Below are positions 57,457-64,000 of a stretch of DNA of 64,000 nucleotides, piece after piece. The position numbers and the translations under genes are program-made. Under the pieces are notes generated by a model. The model did not search any database and was not told the DNA's origin. It saw only the letters and a list, made by a program, of their open reading frames with translations. Within the stretch, counting starts at the first letter, position 1. The number at the start of each line of letters is the position of its first letter. Source of the DNA: Paraburkholderia fungorum (GTDB taxonomy: Bacteria; Pseudomonadota; Gammaproteobacteria; Burkholderiales; Burkholderiaceae); contig NZ_FNKP01000001.1 of NCBI RefSeq assembly GCF_900099835.1, positions 3,573,557 through 3,637,556 on the forward strand. Reading direction: 5' to 3'.

Positions 57457-57768
57457 TTATTGCAGCTTGATTTCAACGTCCACACCAGCCGGGAGGTCCA
57501 GCTTCATCAGTGCGTCAACGGTCTTGTCCGTCGGATCGACGATGTCCATCAGACGTTGGTGCGTACGGATTTCGAGCTGATCGCGCGACGTCTTGTTGAC
57601 GTGCGGCGAACGCAGGATGTCGAAGCGTTGAATGCGGGTCGGCAGGGGCACCGGGCCACGAACGATCGCGCCAGTCCGCTTGGCCGTGTCGACGATTTCA
57701 GCTGCCGATTGATCGATCAGACGATAGTCGAAAGCCTTCAGGCGAATGCGGATTTTCTGGTTCTGCAT
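57457..57768 (-). CDS. rpsJ: 30S ribosomal protein S10 (NusE)
   Basis: A 103-residue head protein that also acts as NusE in transcription antitermination. Signatures: [22 protein letters not shown] and [11 protein letters not shown]. It lies 136 bp after tuf and 201 bp before rplC, apparently transcribed with the str group rather than as the first gene of an S10 operon. Confidence 0.98.
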   Translation of the reverse strand: MQNQKIRIRLKAFDYRLIDQSAAEIVDTAKRTGAIVRGPVPLPTRIQRFDILRSPHVNKTSRDQLEIRTHQRLMDIVDPTDKTVDALMKLDLPAGVDVEIKLQ

Positions 57769-57826
57769 GACAATTCCTTGGAAAAGAGCGAGGCGGTATT
57801 GCGCCGCCAGATAGTAAAAGAACGTA

Positions 57827-57861
57827 GAGCCGGGCGCCCGCGAGGGGCTGGCGCCCGGCTC
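57827..57861. other. strong GC hairpin between tuf and rpsJ
   Basis: A perfect 12-bp inverted repeat (GAGCCGGGCGCC / GGCGCCCGGCTC) around an 11-nt loop. There is no T-run on either side. In RNA this would be very stable and could act as an attenuator or a processing/stability element between tuf and rpsJ. Confidence 0.6.
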
Positions 57862-57904
57862 CGGGCACCACTTACTGCATGTACTGCAAGGTCAACTCGC
57901 GATT

Positions 57905-59095
57905 TTACTCGAGAATCTTTGCAACCACACCAGCGCCGACCGTACGGCCGCCTTCGCGAATTGCGAAACGCAGACCTTCTTCCATCGCGATCGGGTTGAT
58001 CAGCTTCACCGTGATCGACACGTTGTCGCCCGGCATGACCATTTCCTTGTCCTTCGGCAGCTCGATCGAGCCCGTCACGTCCGTCGTACGGAAGTAGAAC
58101 TGCGGACGGTAGTTGTTGAAGAACGGCGTATGACGACCGCCTTCGTCCTTGCTCAGCACGTACACTTCAGCCGTGAAGTGCGTGTGCGGGTTGATCGAAC
58201 CCGGCTTCGCCAGAACCTGGCCACGCTCCACGTCTTCACGCTTCGTGCCGCGCAGCAGGATACCAACGTTGTCGCCTGCCTGACCCTGGTCGAGCAGCTT
58301 GCGGAACATTTCCACGCCCGTGCAGGTCGTCTTCACCGTCGGCTTGATACCGACGATTTCGATTTCTTCGCCGACCTTGACGATGCCGCGCTCAACGCGA
58401 CCCGTCACCACCGTGCCACGACCCGAGATCGAGAACACGTCTTCCACCGGCATCAGGAACGCACCGTCAACTGCGCGCTCCGGCGTCGGGATGTACGTGT
58501 CCAGCGCGTCGGCCAGATTCATGATCGCCACTTCGCCCAGCTCGCCCGCATCGCCTTCCAGCGCCAGCTTGGCCGAACCCTTGATGATCGGCGTGTCGTC
58601 GCCCGGGAAGTCGTACTTCGACAGAAGTTCGCGAACTTCCATTTCAACGAGTTCCAGCAGCTCAGCGTCGTCCACCATGTCGCACTTGTTCAGGAACACG
58701 ATGATGTACGGAACGCCAACCTGACGGGCCAGCAGGATGTGCTCGCGCGTTTGCGGCATCGGGCCGTCTGCAGCCGAACACACCAGGATCGCGCCGTCCA
58801 TCTGCGCTGCGCCCGTGATCATGTTCTTCACATAGTCAGCGTGGCCCGGGCAGTCAACGTGTGCGTAGTGGCGGTTAGCCGTTTCGTACTCGACGTGTGC
58901 CGTGTTGATCGTGATACCACGTGCCTTTTCTTCCGGCGCCGCGTCGATCTGGTCGTATGCCTTTGCTTCGCCGCCAAACTTCTTGGTCAGAACCGTCGTG
59001 ATCGCTGCCGTCAGCGTGGTCTTGCCGTGGTCAACGTGACCGATCGTGCCGACGTTCACGTGCGGCTTGGTCCGTTCGAATTTACCTTTAGCCAT
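57905..59095 (-). CDS. tuf: translation elongation factor EF-Tu
   Basis: A 396-residue GTPase that delivers aminoacyl-tRNA to the ribosome. G1 G-H-V-D-H-G-K-T (19-26), G2 R-G-I-T-I, G3 D-C-P-G-H, G4 N-K-C-D, and domains 2 and 3 intact to the end. Normal length. Many proteobacteria carry a second tuf near secE-nusG, outside this window. It follows fusA by 48 bp. Confidence 0.98.
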   Translation of the reverse strand: MAKGKFERTKPHVNVGTIGHVDHGKTTLTAAITTVLTKKFGGEAKAYDQIDAAPEEKARGITINTAHVEYETANRHYAHVDCPGHADYVKNMITGAAQMDGAILVCSAADGPMPQTREHILLARQVGVPYIIVFLNKCDMVDDAELLELVEMEVRELLSKYDFPGDDTPIIKGSAKLALEGDAGELGEVAIMNLADALDTYIPTPERAVDGAFLMPVEDVFSISGRGTVVTGRVERGIVKVGEEIEIVGIKPTVKTTCTGVEMFRKLLDQGQAGDNVGILLRGTKREDVERGQVLAKPGSINPHTHFTAEVYVLSKDEGGRHTPFFNNYRPQFYFRTTDVTGSIELPKDKEMVMPGDNVSITVKLINPIAMEEGLRFAIREGGRTVGAGVVAKILE

Positions 59096-59143
59096 GTTTC
59101 TCTTCTTTCAAAAAGTTAATCGTTGAATGACTTTGCCGCGCGA

Positions 59144-61246
59144 TTACTTCGACTTGGCGTTGATGATCGCTTCCGACACGTTACGCGGTGCTTCTGCGTA
59201 GTGCTTGAACTCCATCGTGTACGTTGCGCGACCTTGGGTCAGCGAACGCAGCGACGTCGAGTAGCCGAACATTTCCGACAGCGGTACTTCTGCGCGGACG
59301 ATCTTGCCGCCGCCAACCATGTCGTCCATGCCCTGAACAATGCCGCGACGACCCGACAGGTCGCCCATGACGTTGCCCATGTAGTCTTCCGGCGTTTCGA
59401 CTTCGACAGCCATCATCGGTTCGAGGATGACCGGCTGAGCCTTGCGCATTGCTTCCTTGAACGCCATCGAACCGGCCATGCGGAAAGCATTTTCGTTCGA
59501 GTCAACGTCGTGGTACGAACCGAACGTCAGGTGAACCTTGACGTCGACGACCGGGAAGCCTGCCAGCACGCCTGCCTTCAGCGTTTCCTGAATACCCTTG
59601 TCGACCGCCGGGATGTATTCACGCGGAATCACACCACCCTTGATCTCGTCCAGGAATTCGTAGCCCTTGCCTTGTTCGTTCGGCTCGAGCGTGATGACCG
59701 CGTGACCGTACTGGCCGCGACCACCCGACTGCTTGACGAACTTGCCGTCAACGTCTTCCGCCTTGCCGCGAATCGTTTCGCGGTAAGCAACCTGCGGCTT
59801 GCCGACCGTTGCTTCCACGCCGAATTCGCGCTTCATACGGTCAACCAGAATTTCCAGGTGGAGCTCGCCCATGCCCGAAATAATGGTTTGGCCCGATTCT
59901 TCGTCCGTTTGAACGCGGAACGACGGATCTTCCTGAGCCAGACGGTTCAGTGCCAGACCCATCTTTTCCTGGTCCGGCTTCGTCTTCGGCTCGACAGCCT
60001 GCGAAATCACCGGTTCCGGGAAAATCATGCGCTCGAGAACGATCGGGTGCAGCGGATCGCACAGCGTGTCGCCCGTCGTCGCGTCTTTCAGACCGACAGC
60101 AGCCGCGATGTCGCCAGCGTGCACTTCCTTGATTTCTTCGCGCTGGTTTGCGTGCATCAGCAGAATACGACCGAGACGTTCCTTCTTGTCTTTGGTCGCG
60201 TTCAGCAGCGTGTCGCCCGACTTCGTCGTACCCGAGTACACGCGGAAGAAGATCAGCTGACCGACAAACGGGTCCGTCATGATCTTGAACGCGAGCGACG
60301 AGAACTTCTCGTCGTCGGCTGCGCGACGCTCAGCCTTTTCGCCGTTTTCGAGTTCGCCAGTAACCGGCGGAATGTCGATCGGCGACGGCAGGAAGTCGAG
60401 CACGGCGTCCAGCATCCGTTGCACGCCCTTGTTCTTGAACGCGGTACCGCACAGCATCGGCTGAATTTCGCATGCAATCGTACGATCGCGCAGACCCTTG
60501 ATGATTTCCGCTTCGGAGAGCTCGCCCTCTTCCAGGTACTTGTTCATCAGGTCTTCGCTCGACTCAGCAGCCGCTTCGACCATCTTCTCGCGCCATTCGT
60601 TGCACGTGTCGACCAGTTCTGCCGGGATTTCTTCGTACGAGAACTTCGTGCCTTGGGACGCTTCGTCCCAAATGATCGCCTTCATCTTCAGCAGATCGAC
60701 GACGCCCGTGAAGTTTTCTTCCGCGCCGATAGGCACCACGACCGGAACCGGATTCGCCTTCAGACGCAGCTTGAGCTGATCGTAGACCTTGAAGAAGTTC
60801 GCGCCGGTACGGTCCATCTTGTTGATGAACGCGAGACGGGGAACCTTGTACTTATTAGCCTGACGCCACACGGTTTCCGACTGGGGCTGAACGCCGCCCA
60901 CAGCGCAGTAGACCATGCACGCGCCGTCGAGCACGCGCATCGAGCGCTCAACTTCAATCGTGAAGTCGACGTGACCCGGCGTGTCGATGATGTTGATACG
61001 GTGCTCAGCGCGGTCGCCGGCCATGCCTTTCCAGAAAGCCGTGGTAGCAGCGGACGTGATCGTGATACCGCGTTCCTGCTCCTGCTCCATCCAGTCCATG
61101 GTTGCAGCGCCGTCGTGAACTTCACCAATCTTGTGGTTCACGCCGGTATAGAACAGGATGCGCTCGGTCGTCGTCGTTTTGCCGGCGTCGATGTGAGCGC
61201 TAATACCGATGTTACGGTAGCGCTCGATAGGTGTCTTGCGAGCCAC
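59144..61246 (-). CDS. fusA: translation elongation factor EF-G
   Basis: A 700-residue GTPase that drives tRNA-mRNA translocation and ribosome recycling. G1 A-H-I-D-A-G-K-T-T (about 17-25), switch [10 protein letters not shown]3 D-T-P-G-H-V-D-F, G4 N-K-M-D, followed by domains II-V ([16 protein letters not shown] in IV, P-x-x-E-M-F-G-Y in V). Length matches the family. Third gene of the str group. Confidence 0.98.
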   Translation of the reverse strand: MARKTPIERYRNIGISAHIDAGKTTTTERILFYTGVNHKIGEVHDGAATMDWMEQEQERGITITSAATTAFWKGMAGDRAEHRINIIDTPGHVDFTIEVERSMRVLDGACMVYCAVGGVQPQSETVWRQANKYKVPRLAFINKMDRTGANFFKVYDQLKLRLKANPVPVVVPIGAEENFTGVVDLLKMKAIIWDEASQGTKFSYEEIPAELVDTCNEWREKMVEAAAESSEDLMNKYLEEGELSEAEIIKGLRDRTIACEIQPMLCGTAFKNKGVQRMLDAVLDFLPSPIDIPPVTGELENGEKAERRAADDEKFSSLAFKIMTDPFVGQLIFFRVYSGTTKSGDTLLNATKDKKERLGRILLMHANQREEIKEVHAGDIAAAVGLKDATTGDTLCDPLHPIVLERMIFPEPVISQAVEPKTKPDQEKMGLALNRLAQEDPSFRVQTDEESGQTIISGMGELHLEILVDRMKREFGVEATVGKPQVAYRETIRGKAEDVDGKFVKQSGGRGQYGHAVITLEPNEQGKGYEFLDEIKGGVIPREYIPAVDKGIQETLKAGVLAGFPVVDVKVHLTFGSYHDVDSNENAFRMAGSMAFKEAMRKAQPVILEPMMAVEVETPEDYMGNVMGDLSGRRGIVQGMDDMVGGGKIVRAEVPLSEMFGYSTSLRSLTQGRATYTMEFKHYAEAPRNVSEAIINAKSK

Positions 61247-61380
61247 TTTGATCCTCTATTGGGATGACGCGATGCGAGAAAATACCCATCGCGCTGTAAC
61301 ACAAACGGGCGAGGCGCTTTGTAAGCGCACCCGCCCGGAATTTCTTTCCGCTTTTTCAGCTAAACCCGGGTTCGGGAAGC

Positions 61381-61851
61381 TTAGAAACGGAAGTGCGAGA
61401 ACGCCTTGTTGGCTTCTGCCATCCGGTGAACTTCGTCGCGCTTCTTCATTGCGCCGCCACGGCCTTCGGCCGCTTCGGAGAGTTCACCTGCCAGACGCAG
61501 GGCCATCGACTTCTCGCTGCGCTTCTTCGCGGCTTCACGCAGCCAACGCATCGCCAATGCCATACGACGCGACGGGCGCACTTCGACCGGAACCTGATAG
61601 TTTGCACCACCAACGCGGCGGCTCTTAACTTCGACCACCGGCTTGACGTTGTTGAGCGCTACCGTGAACACTTCCAGCGGGTCCTTGCCACCCTTGGTCT
61701 GGATTTGTTCGAAAGCGCCGTACACGATGCGTTCAGCAACCGACTTCTTGCCGGACAACATCAGCACGTTCATGAACTTAGCTACATCAACGTTACCGAA
61801 CTTCGGATCCGGCAACACTTCCCGCTTGGGGACTTCGCGACGACGCGGCAT
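61381..61851 (-). CDS. rpsG: 30S ribosomal protein S7
   Basis: A 156-residue head protein that organises the 3' domain of 16S rRNA. N-terminus [17 protein letters not shown]; middle [14 protein letters not shown]-terminal S-H-F-R-F. In E. coli S7 represses the str operon by binding the rpsL-rpsG gap; here that gap is 178 bp, and no such site was recognised by eye. Confidence 0.98.
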   Translation of the reverse strand: MPRRREVPKREVLPDPKFGNVDVAKFMNVLMLSGKKSVAERIVYGAFEQIQTKGGKDPLEVFTVALNNVKPVVEVKSRRVGGANYQVPVEVRPSRRMALAMRWLREAAKKRSEKSMALRLAGELSEAAEGRGGAMKKRDEVHRMAEANKAFSHFRF

Positions 61852-62029
61852 GTTTCTTCCTTTAACTTTTCAGTTGGAGCTACTCAGCTCCGCGGCCACC
61901 AACTAACCCGATTCATCTTCAAGACTTACCAGCCTGGTCGGGTGACCACTTACTCGACAGCACCGGCTATTCCGGCACCACCGCTATTACCGCCTTTGCA
62001 GGCGACCTGAAACTACTTTGACCGGCTAA

Positions 62030-62410
62030 TTACTTGCCAGCCTTGGCACGCTTCGCGCCGTACTTCGAGCGAGCCTGCTTACGATCCTTGACGCCCTGGG
62101 TATCCAGCGAGCCGCGAACCATGTGGTAACGCACACCCGGCAAGTCCTTAACACGACCGCCGCGAATCAGCACGACCGAGTGTTCCTGCAGGTTGTGGCC
62201 TTCACCACCGATGTACGAAATAACTTCGAAGCCGTTCGTCAGACGAACCTTGGCAACCTTACGGAGTGCCGAGTTAGGCTTCTTAGGCGTCGTGGTGTAC
62301 ACACGGGTGCACACGCCGCGGCGCTGGGGGCAGTCCTGCAAGGCCGGGCTCTTGCTCTTAGTCGTTTCCGACTGGCGGCCTTTGCGAACCAGTTGATTGA
62401 TGGTTGGCAT
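62030..62410 (-). CDS. rpsL: 30S ribosomal protein S12
   Basis: A 126-residue decoding-centre protein. The streptomycin-sensitive form is seen: Lys in [10 protein letters not shown] (E. coli position 43) and Lys in [10 protein letters not shown] (position 88). It heads rpsL-rpsG-fusA-tuf and is preceded by a predicted promoter. Confidence 0.98.
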   Translation of the reverse strand: MPTINQLVRKGRQSETTKSKSPALQDCPQRRGVCTRVYTTTPKKPNSALRKVAKVRLTNGFEVISYIGGEGHNLQEHSVVLIRGGRVKDLPGVRYHMVRGSLDTQGVKDRKQARSKYGAKRAKAGK

Positions 62411-62548
62411 TGTTTATTCCTGAAATTGAACAAAATCGACGCATATGTTCCCGGGCAAAGCGGAAACGCTTGCGCATCGAACTTCCGGGTGGTCTGTTTA
62501 CTCGCGAGTTAACCCCGCGCGCAGGCATCCCAAGAACCGGAACCTAGC

Positions 62549-62578
62549 ATAATATTCCGAAAATACTAAGGGAGTCAA
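62549..62578 (-). promoter_or_regulatory. likely sigma70 promoter of the str group
   Basis: On the minus strand, TTGACT (-35, 62578-62573) and TATTAT (-10, 62554-62549) with an 18-bp spacer. The leader to rpsL would be about 130 nt. It lies in the 220-bp gap after recQ. Confidence 0.65.
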
Positions 62579-62630
62579 CAGGTTGCGATATTTCGCAGGC
62601 CTGTCGATCTGTATGAGCCGTCCCGAGCGC

Positions 62631-64000
62631 TCAATCAGCCGCGACGACTTCCAGCAATTCGTCGCCGAAACGATCGAGTTTACGTGCGCCCATGCCCGGA
62701 ATGCCGCGCAAATCCTCGATGGAATCGGGGCCATTACGGGCAATTTCTGCCAGTGTCGCGTCGTGGAAAATGACGTAGGCAGGCACGCCGTCGCTTTTTG
62801 CCGTTTCTGTACGCCATGCGCGCAGCCGATCCCAACGGGCACGTTCACGCGGACCCATGCCGACCGTAGGATCGGCACGTTCGCTCGTACGCCCGGACGA
62901 TTGACGGGTGCGAGTCGGCTTCACATAGCGACGCATCGTCACGTTCTGCTCGCCCTTAAGCACCGGTTTGCTCGCCTCGGTCAGGACCAGCGAACCAAAA
63001 CCTTCGTGGTCCACAGTCAGGTAACCGAACGCCACGAGCTGACGAAACACCGCGCGCCATTCCGGTTCGCCAAGCGCCGCGCCTATACCGAAGGTGGTGA
63101 GCTTTTCGTGGCCGCGCTGCAAAATTTTCTCGCTGCTATTGCCGCGCAAGATGTCGATCAGATGGCCGGCGCCGAAATGAAATCCACTTGCCCGTTGCGC
63201 GCGGAAGACGCAGGAAAGCGCCATCTGCGCCTCGCGCGTGGCATCCCAAGTGGCGGGCGGTTCAAGGCAGTTGTCGCAATTGCCGCAGGGCTTGCTCGAT
63301 TCGCCGAAATACGCGAGCAGGCGCACGCGCCGGCAAGTGGCCGCTTCGCACAAGCCCAGTAGTGCGTCGAGCTTGCCCGTTTGGACGCGCTTATGGGCGT
63401 CGTCCGCGTCCGACTCGTCGATCATTTTGCGCTGCTGCACGACGTCGCCGAGACCGTAGGCCATCCAGGCGTTCGCCGGCATTCCATCGCGGCCGCCCCG
63501 CCCTGTTTCCTGGTAATACCCTTCGACGCTCTTCGGCAAATCCAGATGCGCGACGAACCGCACGTCCGGCTTATCGATTCCCATACCGAACGCGATCGTC
63601 GCGCACATCACGATGCCCTCTTCACGCTGAAACATCTCCTGATGCTTCTGTCGGATCTCAAAATCCATACCGGCGTGATACGGCAACGCGCGCATGCCTT
63701 TTTCCTTCAGCCACTCCGCCGTCTCTTCGACCTTGCGACGCGACAGGCAATAAACCACGCCGGCGTCGGTCGTGCCGTCCGGCTTCGAATGTTCTGCGCG
63801 AATGAAGTCGAGCAGCTGCGTACGCGCGTTGTCCTTTTCGACGATCCGATAGCGGATATTCGGCCGATCAAAGCTCGACACGAAAACGCGCGCGTCGTCG
63901 AGTGCCAGGCGGTGGATGATCTCGTCACGCGTGATCGCGTCCGCCGTAGCGGTGAGTGCGATGCGCGGCACGTTCGGAAATCGCTCGTGCAGTACAGACA
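62631..64000 (-). CDS. recQ: ATP-dependent DNA helicase RecQ (5' end outside window)
   Basis: At least 455 residues of RecQ are visible; the start lies beyond the right edge. From the edge: motif [10 protein letters not shown], motif [13 protein letters not shown], motif [14 protein letters not shown], motif [14 protein letters not shown], zinc cysteines C-R-R-V...C-G-N-C-D-N-C, a winged-helix region and a C-terminal HRDC domain. The helicase-core motifs I and II must lie outside. RecQ unwinds DNA in recombination and fork repair. It adjoins the str group, a placement seen in related Burkholderiales. Confidence 0.95.
   Translation of the reverse strand, partial: SVLHERFPNVPRIALTATADAITRDEIIHRLALDDARVFVSSFDRPNIRYRIVEKDNARTQLLDFIRAEHSKPDGTTDAGVVYCLSRRKVEETAEWLKEKGMRALPYHAGMDFEIRQKHQEMFQREEGIVMCATIAFGMGIDKPDVRFVAHLDLPKSVEGYYQETGRGGRDGMPANAWMAYGLGDVVQQRKMIDESDADDAHKRVQTGKLDALLGLCEAATCRRVRLLAYFGESSKPCGNCDNCLEPPATWDATREAQMALSCVFRAQRASGFHFGAGHLIDILRGNSSEKILQRGHEKLTTFGIGAALGEPEWRAVFRQLVAFGYLTVDHEGFGSLVLTEASKPVLKGEQNVTMRRYVKPTRTRQSSGRTSERADPTVGMGPRERARWDRLRAWRTETAKSDGVPAYVIFHDATLAEIARNGPDSIEDLRGIPGMGARKLDRFGDELLEVVAAD

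Noticed and set aside
59123..61267. A 714-codon open frame opposite fusA
   Set aside because: Shadow of EF-G; no signature of its own.

Overview
The window looks like core chromosome of a Burkholderia/Paraburkholderia-type betaproteobacterium. The evidence is the GC-rich coding sequence, the protein families, and the gene order (gltBD; pilMNOPQ-aroKB-dgt; ponA | cyaY | lptM-lysA; resB-ccsB with cytochrome c4; engB; hemB; dsbD-cutA; then the complete alpha-spc-S10-str ribosomal block next to recQ). The genus is inferred from this order and from protein character, not from a search.

Layout. (1) About 0.1-10.8 kb is the more variable part. It holds small exported proteins and lipoproteins, two closely related OmpR-type response regulators (one orphan, one paired with a histidine kinase), an isolated FlgH-like lipoprotein with three small minus-strand genes, a Tat/lipoprotein-type tyrosine-phosphatase homologue whose catalytic Cys is Ser, and an MFS transporter followed by a D-amino-acid dehydrogenase. 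(2) 10.9-20 kb: glutamate synthase gltBD with a repeat-bearing AT-rich upstream region, a REP-associated-type transposase that lacks its catalytic residues, an OmpW porin and a DUF883 ribosome/membrane protein. (3) 20-27.5 kb (minus strand): pilM-pilN-pilOP(fused)-pilQ-aroK-aroB-dgt, divergent from ponA. (4) 27.7-43 kb: ponA, cyaY, lptM-lysA, msrPQ, cytochrome c maturation (resB-ccsB) with cytochrome c4, engB, hemB, dsbD-cutA. (5) 43-62.5 kb, all minus strand: rpsL-rpsG-fusA-tuf-rpsJ-rplC ... rpoA-rplQ, followed upstream (rightwards) by recQ, which is cut by the window edge.

How it fits together. The right half is the translation machinery plus RNA polymerase alpha, SecY and IF-1. Three sigma70-like promoters can be read in it: before rpsL, in the rpsJ-rplC gap and in the rpsQ-rplN gap. 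Strong hairpins lie at tuf/rpsJ, rpoA/rplQ and after rplQ. The middle is cell-envelope and redox housekeeping. In the left part a shared 10-bp-phased GTAAG repeat occurs upstream of both response-regulator genes and in the phosphatase/MFS intergenic region, which suggests a small local regulon.

The most unusual items are that possible regulon, the inactivated RAYT-like transposase, the Cys-to-Ser phosphatase, the orphan flgH, the PilO-PilP fusion and the repeats upstream of gltB. I see no CRISPR array, prophage, intact insertion sequence, rRNA or tRNA gene.
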